DNA from: Sedimentisphaerales bacterium
GTDB taxonomy: Bacteria; Planctomycetota; Phycisphaerae; Sedimentisphaerales; SG8-4
Length of the DNA stretch: 10,621 nucleotides
NCBI GenBank assembly: GCA_016932895.1
Contig: JAFGCA010000304.1
Span: forward strand, 1 to 10,621
Reading direction: 5' to 3'
Both the position numbers and the translations under genes were made by a program. Positions 1 through 6,793 of the stretch are shown piece after piece. The notes below the pieces were generated by a model, which had not been told where the DNA came from, made no database searches, and worked only from the letters and a program-made list of their open reading frames with translations. How positions within the stretch are numbered: the first letter of the stretch is position 1; each line of letters opens with the position of its first letter.

Positions 1-2
1 AG

Positions 3-416
3 TGGTTCACGTTCACGCTGGACCTGGCCAGCGAAACCTACGCCGGATTGATCGAGGCTATCGAGAGCGGCCAGACCGTCACGCTCATGCTCATGGCGTC
101 GCCGGGCAGCGATGTATGTTTCAACATTCGGGCCTACGTTCAGTACAGCAAGGATGGGACCTATACGGTCAGAGATACCGGTCCCATTCTCGAAATCGAA
201 ACGACGCTTCCCCTTGGCGACATCGATTTCGACGCCAGCGGCGAGATCGACTATAGCGACGTGTGCTGCATTCTCGATCACTGGCAGGAGGCCGGAGAAG
301 CCCTCATCGGCGATATCGCGCCGTTGGGTGGGGATGGTGTTATGGACATGCTCGATCTGACGGAATTCATGAAATACTGGCCGCCGTACGAGGCGCCGAC
401 GCCGGAGACCGAGTGA
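3..416 (+). CDS. C-terminal part of a secreted protein ending in a dockerin-like repeat pair
   Basis: The gene is cut by the left edge: the frame is open from base 3 and ends with TGA at 414-416, giving 137 residues. The first half (about residues 1-70) looks like a beta-rich domain and is not recognised. From about base 216 there are two calcium-binding, dockerin-like repeats. The first begins GDIDFDASGEIDYSDVC, with Asp spaced as in an EF-hand loop. The second begins GDIAPLGGDGVMDMLDLTEF. The protein ends in a short acidic, Pro-rich tail. Many planctomycete extracellular proteins end in such repeat pairs, which are used as structural or attachment modules; cohesin binding is usually undemonstrated in these bacteria. 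An extracellular location is inferred. The MFS gene starts only 7 nt downstream, but a functional link is not evident. Confidence 0.8.
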   Translation, partial: WFTFTLDLASETYAGLIEAIESGQTVTLMLMASPGSDVCFNIRAYVQYSKDGTYTVRDTGPILEIETTLPLGDIDFDASGEIDYSDVCCILDHWQEAGEALIGDIAPLGGDGVMDMLDLTEFMKYWPPYEAPTPETE

Positions 417-423
417 GACGGCT

Positions 424-1800
424 ATGGTGATTCAGACCGGACAGAAGAGACTCCATTGGGGTTGGCTGCTGCTGTTGAGCGTTTCGGTGGCCGCGTTTGC
501 ATTCGTCGAGAAGTGCAGCGGGACCGCTCTGACCTTCACGCTCAAGAAATACATCAGCAACCCCACGTGGATTCTCTTCCTGGGCAGCATCAACAGTCTC
601 TTCGCGATTCTCATCGCGCCCTGGTCTGCGTACAAGAGCGATCACATCCAGACGTTCCTGGGCCGCCGGAAGACCTTGATCGTGGCAGGCTTCATATTGC
701 TGGCGGTGTCACTGGTCCTGATCCCGGCCGCGTCCAGTCTCGTGTTGTTGATCGGCCTGATCGTCGTCTATCAGTTCGCGGTTGATCTGGGCTACACGGG
801 CCCCTGGAGGCCTCTCTATTTCGATATCGTGCCCAAAGCGCAGCGTGGACGCGGCATGGTCATCAATCGGTATGCCTCGATCGCCGCTCGGTTTGTCTTC
901 ATGTTCTTTCTGATCGGCCGGTTCGATGAAGAGATCGGCGCCAAGAAAGCCTCATCAGCCTTGTCCGCGTCGCGCTGGGCGACGTGGACGGGAGAGCAGG
1001 TCATCTATGTCTCCGCCGCCGTGCTGGTGCTGCTGTCGCTGGGCATCATTCTCGCGTTCGTCAGAGAAACGAAATCCGTGGGCGAAGCGAAACCGAGGAT
1101 CGGTTTGCTGGACTACTCGCGTCAGATGTTTCTCGTCCGTCAGAATCGACTGTTGTGCATTCTGGTCGTCAGCTCCGTGCTGATGTCCACGCAGTTGATG
1201 AACCTTCGTCCTTTGCTGATTACCGAGCAGTTCGGCTATTCCAAGCAGATGTTCGGCAACATGCACGGGACCACGATGCTGATAAACACGACCCTGGTCC
1301 TGCCTGTTCTCGTGGTCGTGATCGACCGGATAGACAAGTTCAAGCTCTTCGCCGGCGGCATTCTGCTCTCGACGTTGCACCCGATCGTCTTCTGGACGTA
1401 CGTGAAATTCTTCGCGCCGGGACAGATTCCGTCCGCTGCGGCCATTGTCGCCTTCAACGTGGCCGACTCGATCTTCGACCGAACGGCCTTGCTGGCGTTG
1501 TGGCCGTTCCTGTTCGACATCGTCGATCCGGCGCGGAAAGGCTTCATGAACTCCGGGTTTCTGATCGTCGCCGGTTGTGTGAAGTTCGTGAACACCAATC
1601 TGATGGGGTTGTGGGTTCACGTCGTGCATGTCTTGTCCGGCCGGCCGGAACAGGTGGACTACATGAGTTGTTACCTCTACATCTTCATCGTCGGCGTGGT
1701 CGCGTGCTTGGGGACCCTGCTCTTTCTCAAAAACCGGCACCAATTGATCCAACCGGCCGCAGAGCGACCTGGGCCATTTTCGACAAGGCAAACAGAATAG
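424..1800 (+). CDS. Major facilitator superfamily (MFS) transporter
   Basis: This 458-residue protein has about twelve hydrophobic segments, the usual MFS length and layout. The MFS motif A loop between helices 2 and 3 appears as KSDHIQTFLGRRKT (residues 71-84), with Asp73 and the Arg81-Arg82 pair. A long hydrophilic loop around residues 165-185 and another around 215-230 split the protein into two halves. It should be a secondary transporter of the inner membrane; the substrate cannot be read from sequence. The start at 424 lies 7 nt after the upstream stop and has only a weak ribosome-binding site (GAGAC). Downstream, the ferredoxin ribosome-binding site overlaps this gene's stop codon, so it is probably translationally coupled to a molybdate operon. 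A role in oxyanion or metabolite transport related to that operon is inference. Confidence 0.85.
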   Translation: MVIQTGQKRLHWGWLLLLSVSVAAFAFVEKCSGTALTFTLKKYISNPTWILFLGSINSLFAILIAPWSAYKSDHIQTFLGRRKTLIVAGFILLAVSLVLIPAASSLVLLIGLIVVYQFAVDLGYTGPWRPLYFDIVPKAQRGRGMVINRYASIAARFVFMFFLIGRFDEEIGAKKASSALSASRWATWTGEQVIYVSAAVLVLLSLGIILAFVRETKSVGEAKPRIGLLDYSRQMFLVRQNRLLCILVVSSVLMSTQLMNLRPLLITEQFGYSKQMFGNMHGTTMLINTTLVLPVLVVVIDRIDKFKLFAGGILLSTLHPIVFWTYVKFFAPGQIPSAAAIVAFNVADSIFDRTALLALWPFLFDIVDPARKGFMNSGFLIVAGCVKFVNTNLMGLWVHVVHVLSGRPEQVDYMSCYLYIFIVGVVACLGTLLFLKNRHQLIQPAAERPGPFSTRQTE

Positions 1801-1803
1801 GAG
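1799..1803 (+). promoter_or_regulatory. Ribosome-binding site of the ferredoxin gene, overlapping the MFS stop codon
   Basis: AGGAG shares bases with the TAG stop of the MFS gene (1798-1800) and sits 6 nt before the ATG at 1810. This arrangement is typical of translational coupling and fixes the ferredoxin start. Confidence 0.7.
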
Positions 1804-1809
1804 AACAAC

Positions 1810-2115
1810 ATGGCAAAACCACAGTACCACATTCTTGTCTGCAACAGTTTTCGTCTGTCGGGTGAACCGCAGGGCGTCTGCAACAAGAAGGGGGCGACCG
1901 ATCTGCTCCAATACCTCGAAGAGGAGATCATCAACCGGGGCCTCGACGCCCAGATTTCCAGCACGGGGTGCCTGAAGGTGTGCGATCGCGGGCCGGCCAT
2001 GGTCGTATACCCGGCCGGCTGGTGGTTCGGCGAGGTCACCGAAGAAAAGATCGACGAAATCCTCGATGGCTTGGATAATGGTGAGCCACCCACTGATTAT
2101 CTCCTGTTTCAGTGA
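1810..2115 (+). CDS. Thioredoxin-like [2Fe-2S] ferredoxin
   Basis: A 101-residue soluble protein with four cysteines in the thioredoxin-fold ferredoxin pattern: Cys11, Cys24, Cys54 and Cys58 (C-X12-C-X29-C-X3-C). They fall in CNSFRLSGEPQGVC and STGCLKVCDRGP. The hydrophobic stretch PAMVVYPAGWWFG follows, as expected for the core strand of this family, and the length is normal for a single-domain member. The cluster would be a one-electron carrier in the cytoplasm. Relatives occur in nitrogenase-associated and molybdenum-associated gene neighbourhoods and as domains of respiratory complexes and hydrogenases. Here the gene lies between an MFS gene (9-nt gap) and the modAB fusion (37-nt gap). 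A redox role linked to a molybdoenzyme is a reasonable inference; the partner is not in view. Confidence 0.88.
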   Translation: MAKPQYHILVCNSFRLSGEPQGVCNKKGATDLLQYLEEEIINRGLDAQISSTGCLKVCDRGPAMVVYPAGWWFGEVTEEKIDEILDGLDNGEPPTDYLLFQ

Positions 2116-2152
2116 GATTGAGAGGGTGAGGCAATGAAAGGGATCAGGTGCC

Positions 2153-3685
2153 ATGTCCACTCGCCGCACAGTACCAGCTTGGATGGTCGCACTCGGTGTT
2201 CTGCTGGCTTCGGTCGCCGGACAGCCAACGGCAGCCGCGGTCGCGCCGGAGCCGGCGCTCATCATATTCGCCGCGGCCGGGGCGACCGACGTTGTCACCC
2301 GGTTGGCCGACCAGTATGAAGCCGAGCGGGGCGTTGAGGTCAAGCTGAACTTTGCCTCGTCGTCCACGCTGGCCCGTCAGATCGAGGCCGGAGCCAAAGC
2401 GGATATCTTCATCTCGGCCAACACGCAGTGGATGGACTATGTGCAGGACAGGCAGTTGCTTGCCGCCGGCTCCCGGGTTGATCTGGCGGCCAATCGCCTC
2501 GTTCTCGTCGTCCCGCAGGCGGCCGCGGCGCAAATCCATTGGCGGGCCGGAGAAGACTTGGCGGCTGCCGTCGCCGGCAAGATCGCCATTGGCGATCCGA
2601 CCCACGTACCGGCGGGTATCTACACTAAACAGGCGCTGGAATCGGCGGGGTGTTATGATGCCTTGATGGATCGCTTCGTCGCATGTCCCTCGGTGCGGGC
2701 GGCCCTGCGGCTTGTCGAAGACGGACATGTCGAGGCGGGGATTGTCTATAAGTCGGACGCCGCCGCTTCGCAGCGGGTGGCGGTCGTCGAGACGTTGCCG
2801 TCGCAGTGGCACGAGCCGATTACGTTCCAGATGGCCCTGCTGCGAGACAGCCACCCGTCCGCCGCAGTGCTGGCCGCTTTCCTCGCCGGGCCTCAGGCTC
2901 GCACGGTCCTGGCGCAATTCGGTTTCGATGACCTCGCCGAGCCGACGATAGACCAGGTGGTTGGCGAGAGAGTGTCGGTGCCGTTCTGGCGACTTGGAGC
3001 CGAAGAGCGGTCGGCGCTGCTGATTTCGCTTAAGGTTGCGCTGGCCTCGGTCGCGTTGCTGCTGGCGCCGGGGATATTGCTTGGGTTCGTGTTGGCCAGG
3101 AAGAGCTTCATCGGCAAGAGCGTCCTGGAGGGACTCGTTCATGCCCCGCTCGTACTGCCGCCCGTTGTCACCGGGTATCTGCTGCTGTTGCTGCTTGGCA
3201 ATAACGGCGTGCTCGGCAGGTGGTTGCACCAGACGTATGGCATCGAGTTTGCCTTCACGTTCAAAGCCGCCGCCATCGCCTCGGCGGTGGTCGCGCTGCC
3301 TCTGATGGTTCGCTCGGTGCGCGTGGCGGTGACCGCCGCCGACAGGGGGCTCGAACAGGCTTCGTCCATGCTGGGGGCGGGGCCCCTGAAGACGTTCTTC
3401 CTCGTCAGCCTGCCGCTGGCTGCACCGGGTGTCCTGGCAGGCCTGGTGTTGGCTTTCGCCCGCAGTCTGGGGGAATTCGGCGCCACGGCGGTCTTCATGG
3501 GCAACATCGAGGGCCAGCGAACGTTGCCTCTGGCGATCTACGCTTCGCTGCAAACGGCGCACGGCGAGTCGTTCGCCTGGCGACTTGTCACGGTATCGGT
3601 TGTTGTGTCGGTCATCGCGCTGATTGCTTCGGAAGTGCTGGCCAGGAGAGCAGCAAGATACATGGAGCCCAACGATGCATCTTGA
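2153..3685 (+). CDS. modAB: Fused molybdate-binding protein and permease (ModA-ModB)
   Basis: One uninterrupted 510-residue reading frame carries both halves of the molybdate importer. Residues 1-30 look like a signal sequence or uncleaved signal anchor (Arg4-Arg5 then a hydrophobic stretch). Residues 35-262 are a ModA-type periplasmic domain, with FAAAGATD, NFASSSTLARQIEAGAKADIF, GDPTHVPAGIYTKQAL and GIVYKSDA marking the oxyanion pocket regions. After a linker at about 263-285, residues 286-505 match ModB: LVLPPVVTGYLLLLLLG, PLMVRSVR, the EAA-type coupling loop EQASSMLGAGPLKTFFLVSLPLAAPG (399-425) and FARSLGEFGATAVF. The start at 2153 has AAAGGGA about 9 nt upstream. The gene overlaps modC by 11 nt. 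Together they form an ABC importer for molybdate or tungstate. Fusing binding protein and permease is unusual, as they are normally separate genes; the periplasmic domain would then be tethered to the channel. Confidence 0.9.
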   Translation: MSTRRTVPAWMVALGVLLASVAGQPTAAAVAPEPALIIFAAAGATDVVTRLADQYEAERGVEVKLNFASSSTLARQIEAGAKADIFISANTQWMDYVQDRQLLAAGSRVDLAANRLVLVVPQAAAAQIHWRAGEDLAAAVAGKIAIGDPTHVPAGIYTKQALESAGCYDALMDRFVACPSVRAALRLVEDGHVEAGIVYKSDAAASQRVAVVETLPSQWHEPITFQMALLRDSHPSAAVLAAFLAGPQARTVLAQFGFDDLAEPTIDQVVGERVSVPFWRLGAEERSALLISLKVALASVALLLAPGILLGFVLARKSFIGKSVLEGLVHAPLVLPPVVTGYLLLLLLGNNGVLGRWLHQTYGIEFAFTFKAAAIASAVVALPLMVRSVRVAVTAADRGLEQASSMLGAGPLKTFFLVSLPLAAPGVLAGLVLAFARSLGEFGATAVFMGNIEGQRTLPLAIYASLQTAHGESFAWRLVTVSVVVSVIALIASEVLARRAARYMEPNDAS

Positions 3686-4874
3686 AATAAACGTGGAACG
3701 AACCCGGTCCGGGTTCCGTCTACAGGTGGATTGCCGGATCGATGTCTCGACGACGGGACTGTTCGGTCCATCCGGAGCCGGCAAGACGACCCTGCTGCAT
3801 CTGCTGGCCGGGCTGGACCGACCCGACCGAGGCCGAATCGTCCTTGACGGTCGGACCCTGTGCGATACCAGTGAAGGCGTTTTCATTCGGCCTCACAAGC
3901 GACACGTCGGACTCGTGTTCCAGGACGCACGGCTCTTTCCGCATCTGAGCGTGCGCGGCAACCTGCGTTTCGCTGAAAAGCTCGTTCCCAAACGCGCTCG
4001 ATCGGTGAGTCTCGACACGATCGTGGACGTGCTCGAACTTGGGGCTTTGTTGGATCGCTGGCCTCGTTCTCTCTCGGGCGGTGAACGCCAGCGCGTGGCG
4101 TTGGCGCGGACGCTGTTGTCGGCGCCGCGCATTCTGCTGCTGGACGAGCCGGCTGCCGCGGTGGACGCCAACCGCGCCAATCAGATTCTACCTTTCCTCA
4201 AGCGCATCCATCAGGAGATTGACCTGCCCATGATCCTGGTCAGTCATCGCCTCAGTCAGATTCGCTACCTCACGGACACGCTGCTGATCCTGGACGAAGG
4301 CAGGCTGCCGGCCAGCGGCCAATTCCCGGCCCTGATCGACGACCCCGAGGTCGTACGCCTCATTGGCGGCAACGAACTGCTCAACGTGTTGCGGCTGCGG
4401 GTCGCCGAACACCGGCCCGACGAGGGTGTGACAACGTTTCAGTTCTACCGGTCCGATCCCAAGGCGTCTGCGGGTGGACGTGTGCCGTCGATCAAAGGAC
4501 CGCTCGCCGCCGGCGCGCCGAATTCAGAGCTGATCGCCACGGTTCGGCCCGAAGATGTCATCGTCTCGCTCGCTCCCGTGGAGTATATCTCGGCGCGCAA
4601 TCAGTTGCCGGGTCGCATCACGCGCATCGTCAAGACGGCCAGTCGGACCCTCTGCTGTGTCGATGTCGGCATGGACCTCCTGGCCGATGTCACTCACATC
4701 TCGGCCGATGAGCTGGATCTGCATCCGGGCAAGAAGGTCTGGTGCCTGTTCAAGACCCACGCCGTAGCGTATCCCTACGGCCATCCGAGCGCAACCTCAG
4801 CGGATCGATCCGAATCCACTATGAAAGGAAACACACAAAGTGAGACTTCACTGGCTGGGGCACGTACCCTTTGA
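3675..4874 (+). CDS. modC: Molybdate ABC transporter ATP-binding protein ModC
   Basis: A 399-residue ATPase with every ABC motif: Walker A GPSGAGKTT (31-39), Q-loop Gln83 in VFQDARLFPHLSV, signature LSGGERQR (133-140), Walker B ILLLDEP (153-159) and switch His191. Residues 288-367 form a TOBE/Mop-like regulatory domain (RPEDVIVSLAP, NQLPGRITRIV, LADVTHISADEL), as in the ModC/CysA branch, which binds molybdate in some relatives. The ATG at 3675 is preferred over upstream in-frame starts because the conserved N-terminus MHLEINVERTR begins there. It overlaps the end of modAB by 11 nt. The last 30 residues after the Mop domain are low-complexity and overlap the amidotransferase start by 35 nt. 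At 399 residues it is somewhat longer than a typical ModC of about 350. It would power the fused ModAB permease from the cytoplasmic face. Confidence 0.93.
   Translation: MHLEINVERTRSGFRLQVDCRIDVSTTGLFGPSGAGKTTLLHLLAGLDRPDRGRIVLDGRTLCDTSEGVFIRPHKRHVGLVFQDARLFPHLSVRGNLRFAEKLVPKRARSVSLDTIVDVLELGALLDRWPRSLSGGERQRVALARTLLSAPRILLLDEPAAAVDANRANQILPFLKRIHQEIDLPMILVSHRLSQIRYLTDTLLILDEGRLPASGQFPALIDDPEVVRLIGGNELLNVLRLRVAEHRPDEGVTTFQFYRSDPKASAGGRVPSIKGPLAAGAPNSELIATVRPEDVIVSLAPVEYISARNQLPGRITRIVKTASRTLCCVDVGMDLLADVTHISADELDLHPGKKVWCLFKTHAVAYPYGHPSATSADRSESTMKGNTQSETSLAGARTL
4824..4829 (+). promoter_or_regulatory. Ribosome-binding site supporting the GTG start of the amidotransferase
   Basis: AAAGGA lies 10 nt before the GTG at 4840, inside the 3' end of modC. 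No good ATG exists at the conserved N-terminus, so this site supports the GTG start. Confidence 0.55.
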
Positions 4875-5529
4875 AGACGCCGCCAACATCGGCGCATGGG
4901 CCGAGCAACACGGCCATACTGTGACCGCGACGCGGCTGTACGCAGACGAGCCCTTGCCCGGGGTGCGTGAGATCGACGCCCTGGCGATCATGGGCGGCCC
5001 GATGAACGTCTACCAACACCGCCGTTATCCATGGCTGCTTGCGGAAAAGCGCTTCATCGAGCAGGCCCTGCGCGCCGAAATCCCCATCATCGGCGTGTGC
5101 CTGGGTGCTCAGCTCGTTGCCGACGTCCTTGGCGCGAAAGTCAGTGAAAACAACCAGATCGAGATCGGCTGGTTCCCCGTCCGCATGACAGACGCCGTGG
5201 ACCCCGCCTTGTTGGGCGGCCCGCCCGCCGCATTCACCGCCTTCCACTGGCACGGCGACACGTTCGAGATCCCTGCCGGCGCCACGCGCCTGGCCGAAAG
5301 CGACGCCTGCCCACATCAGGCTTTCGCCTACGGCCCGTCCGTGCTGGCCTTGCAGTTCCACCTCGAATACTCCGCCGACAGCATCGCCCAGATGCTGACC
5401 CACTGCGGCGAGGAGCTGATCGATGCCCCCTTCATCCAGACCCCAGCCCAAATCCGCGCCGGCCTGCCCCACGTCGAGGCCGCGACGCAACGCCTCTTCG
5501 CCCTGCTGGACCGCTGGGGGGCGGTTTGA
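4840..5529 (+). CDS. Class I glutamine amidotransferase (GMP synthase-like GATase1)
   Basis: A stand-alone GATase1 domain of 229 residues. The nucleophile elbow is GVCLGAQL with Cys87, and the other catalytic residues are His174 and Glu176 in LQFHLEYS. IMGGPMNVYQ (50-59) is the oxyanion-side motif seen in GMP synthase-like stand-alone amidotransferases. Such enzymes hydrolyse glutamine, or a glutamyl-type substrate, and pass ammonia to an acceptor; no synthetase partner is fused or adjacent, so the physiological substrate is unknown. Translation starts at GTG 4840, 35 nt inside modC, and the gene is probably the last of the molybdate operon. Its link to molybdate is not explained by known pathways. 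No intrinsic terminator with a U-tract was seen on the + strand directly after the stop. Confidence 0.88.
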   Translation: MRLHWLGHVPFEDAANIGAWAEQHGHTVTATRLYADEPLPGVREIDALAIMGGPMNVYQHRRYPWLLAEKRFIEQALRAEIPIIGVCLGAQLVADVLGAKVSENNQIEIGWFPVRMTDAVDPALLGGPPAAFTAFHWHGDTFEIPAGATRLAESDACPHQAFAYGPSVLALQFHLEYSADSIAQMLTHCGEELIDAPFIQTPAQIRAGLPHVEAATQRLFALLDRWGAV

Positions 5530-5543
5530 CAGCGGCGTCGGCC

Positions 5544-5599
5544 GTGAAGGGGGAGGCGTCCGCCGTGAAGCGGGAAGGGTGAAGCGTGAAGCGTTTGAC
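5544..5599 (+). repeat. Degenerate 7-bp tandem repeat, consensus GTGAAGC
   Basis: Eight consecutive 7-nt units can be read: GTGAAGG, GGGAGGC, GTCCGCC, GTGAAGC, GGGAAGG, GTGAAGC, GTGAAGC, GTTTGAC. The GTGAAG cores start at 5544, 5565, 5579 and 5586, all multiples of 7 apart. It begins 15 nt after the amidotransferase stop and looks like an eroded intergenic microsatellite. Confidence 0.6.
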
Positions 5600-5630
5600 C
5601 CTGCGACGGTACCCTTCCCCGCGCAGCGGG
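5570..5630. other. Inverted repeat and small hairpin after the molybdate operon
   Basis: GCGGGAAGGGT (5570-5580) can pair with ACCCTTCCCCGC (5611-5622) with one bulged base around a 30-nt loop. CCCGC-GCA-GCGGG (5618-5630) forms an overlapping small hairpin. There is no T-run, so it is not a classical intrinsic terminator, but it may slow or stabilise the operon 3' end. The rest of 5631-5708 shows nothing. Confidence 0.35.
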
Positions 5631-5708
5631 ACGTGCCTGGTTCCGGGCTCTTATCCCTTTCCGCATATCGCCTGCTGATGGATCTGCTGCAGAGACGCCC
5701 ACACGCGC

Positions 5709-5731
5709 AAAAAGAAAGGCCCTTGCGGGCC
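5709..5731 (-). terminator. Intrinsic terminator, minus strand
   Basis: Read on the minus strand: GGCCC (5731-5727), GCAA tetraloop, GGGCC (5722-5718), then TTTCTTTTT (5717-5709). This is a GNRA-capped GC stem with a T-rich tract, the standard rho-independent arrangement. It points towards the amidotransferase 3' end. Confidence 0.7.
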
Positions 5732-5771
5732 CAATGGCGTTACGCCATCCACCTCCAGGAACCTGGATTGC
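5709..5771 (-). ncRNA. Candidate small RNA (about 63 nt) between a strong promoter and an intrinsic terminator
   Basis: On the minus strand a near-consensus promoter (5777-5805) is followed by a short transcribed stretch ending in a GC hairpin plus T-run. The predicted RNA starts near G5771. It contains three consecutive stem-loops: TCCAG-GTTC-CTGGA (5767-5754), ATGGCG-TAA-CGCCAT (5748-5734) and the terminator GGCCC-GCAA-GGGCC (5731-5718). GGAGGT, a perfect Shine-Dalgarno-like hexamer (5756-5751), lies between the first two stems, only 2 nt before an ATG-GCG-TAA mini-ORF that forms the 5' arm and loop of the second stem. No known RNA family was recognised. It could be a regulatory sRNA, a ribosome-binding decoy or an attenuated leader; transcription is predicted, not shown. 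Confidence 0.5.
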
Positions 5772-5776
5772 CGAGA

Positions 5777-5805
5777 AGCATAGCACGTGTGATAGCAGAG
5801 GTCAA
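5777..5805 (-). promoter_or_regulatory. Sigma-70-type promoter with extended -10, minus strand
   Basis: Minus-strand TTGACC (-35, 5805-5800), a 17-nt spacer, then TATGCT (-10, 5782-5777) preceded by TGC, an extended -10 element. The match is 5 of 6 at -35 and 4 of 6 at -10, with ideal spacing. It is the best promoter seen in the window and drives the candidate small RNA. The spacer contains the palindrome CACGTG. Confidence 0.6.
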
Positions 5806-5874
5806 CATGTCGAACGCGACGGCTTGCCCGTTCGCCGCCGGGCTCGCCTCTCCTGGGCCCCTCCCACTTTTTCC

Positions 5875-5903
5875 TTGTACGGCCTCCCTTTTTGGGTCAC
5901 AAT
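5875..5903 (+). promoter_or_regulatory. Possible promoter of the methyltransferase-ASCH operon
   Basis: TTGTAC (5875-5880), 17-nt spacer, CACAAT (5898-5903). The match is only partial (3/6 and 4/6), but the spacing is ideal and it is the best + strand candidate upstream of 6132. It would give a leader of about 220 nt. Confidence 0.3.
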
Positions 5904-5916
5904 AGTTGCCAGAATG

Positions 5917-5970
5917 GCACCGCCGGTGCGACTGCGGGTGCGGGGGGCAGTTGCGGACATGCACCGGCGG
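5917..5970 (+). promoter_or_regulatory. Leader region with two mutually exclusive hairpins
   Basis: CCGCCGGTGC (5920-5929) is perfectly complementary to GCACCGGCGG (5961-5970), 31 nt apart. The same first arm also forms a local hairpin GCACC-GCC-GGTGC (5917-5929). The two pairings compete, as in attenuators and riboswitches. No known riboswitch class was recognised and no T-run follows. The remainder of 5971-6131 shows no convincing gene; a frame that includes a Cys-rich CDCGCGG peptide overlaps here but has no family resemblance. Confidence 0.35.
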
Positions 5971-6131
5971 AGCGACATACAGCAGCACCGGAACGCGAGA
6001 ATTGCGGGACTGGCCTTTGAGTGCTCTCGCTGGCCAATTCATGCGGGTAATGGCCGCCGGCCGGTCTGGGTGCTGGGTGACTTGGGAAGCCGTTACTGCG
6101 ATGCAAGACACGCGCAGACGGATTGGGGCTC

Positions 6132-6791
6132 ATGGCGGACTATATCAGCGTCAATCGAGCAGCTTACGACGCCTTGTGCGAAGAATATGATCTCCGGGCG
6201 TCCCAGAAGGGGCCGTACGAGGCCCGGGTCCAGGTTCTGGCAGGGACTGCCATAAGGTATCTGAAGGTACGATCGCCAAATCCGCCGGTCCTGGAAATCG
6301 GGCCTGGATCTGGGGAAGCCTTGGCGTATTTTGAATCTGCTGGGTGTCGGACCGTAGGGGTCGAGCTTTCCATGAAGTTGGCCTGTGTCTCAAGCAAGCG
6401 ATCACCACACAGCAGCATTGTCATCGCGAACATCCTTGACATCGAGTTTGTCGAGGGTTCTTTCCAAGTGATTTATGCCGGTGCCGTGATTCACCTATTT
6501 CCCCTCGCCGATGCATTGAAGGTGCTAAGGGCGTGTCACAGATGGCTTGCGCCGGAGGGTGTCCTATTTGTCAGCACAACCGTCCATGAATCCACGGAGG
6601 AAGGCTTCTGCACCAAGACGGATTATCGGGAGCCGGTATTGCGATTCCGCAGGAAATGGGTCGAAGCTGATTTCATCGACGCGGTGCAAGAATCGCAATT
6701 CATGGTTGTAGAGAGACTCTACACGGATGAGCGAGATCGCGGCAAGAAGTGGGTGGCCCTGATATGTACAAAGAGAAGCGGAACAACCTGA
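6132..6791 (+). CDS. Class I SAM-dependent methyltransferase
   Basis: A 219-residue protein with a Rossmann-type methyltransferase fold. Motif I is VLEIGPGSGEALAYF (53-67), with the acidic end of strand 2 at VGVELS (75-80). IVIANILDIEF (96-106) is the region that holds the adenine-contacting acidic residue, and FQVIYAGAVIHLF (111-123) is motif IV/post-IV. The C-terminal DYREP...RFRRKW and GKKWVALICTK segments resemble small-molecule methyltransferases of the Methyltransf_11/25 type. The substrate is unknown. ATG 6132 is preferred to the in-frame TTG at 6123 because it gives a normal N-terminus; the ribosome-binding site (GGGG) is weak. It is the first gene of a five-gene operon; the Nudix gene starts 2 nt after its stop. 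Base composition from here to 9600 is clearly less GC-rich than in the molybdate block, suggesting transfer. Confidence 0.85.
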   Translation: MADYISVNRAAYDALCEEYDLRASQKGPYEARVQVLAGTAIRYLKVRSPNPPVLEIGPGSGEALAYFESAGCRTVGVELSMKLACVSSKRSPHSSIVIANILDIEFVEGSFQVIYAGAVIHLFPLADALKVLRACHRWLAPEGVLFVSTTVHESTEEGFCTKTDYREPVLRFRRKWVEADFIDAVQESQFMVVERLYTDERDRGKKWVALICTKRSGTT

Positions 6792-6793
6792 CG

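Noticed and set aside
2116..2152. Molybdenum cofactor riboswitch or ModE operator before modAB
   Set aside because: Only 37 nt separate the genes and no palindromic operator or structured element was seen.
955..2367. Long open frame on the minus strand opposite the MFS and ferredoxin genes
   Set aside because: Arg/Gln/His-rich composition without any domain, opposite strongly supported genes; a typical shadow in GC-rich coding DNA.
2144..3886. 580-codon open frame on the minus strand opposite modAB
   Set aside because: The translation is low-complexity Arg/Gln-rich and antisense to a clear ModA-ModB protein.
5740..6133. Minus-strand open frames between the amidotransferase and methyltransferase
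   Set aside because: No motif, no ribosome-binding site, biased composition, and they cross the candidate small RNA promoter.
5906..6190. Cys-containing open frame (CDCGCGG...) in the leader of the accessory operon
   Set aside because: TTG start without a ribosome-binding site, no family resemblance, and it overlaps the methyltransferase in another frame.
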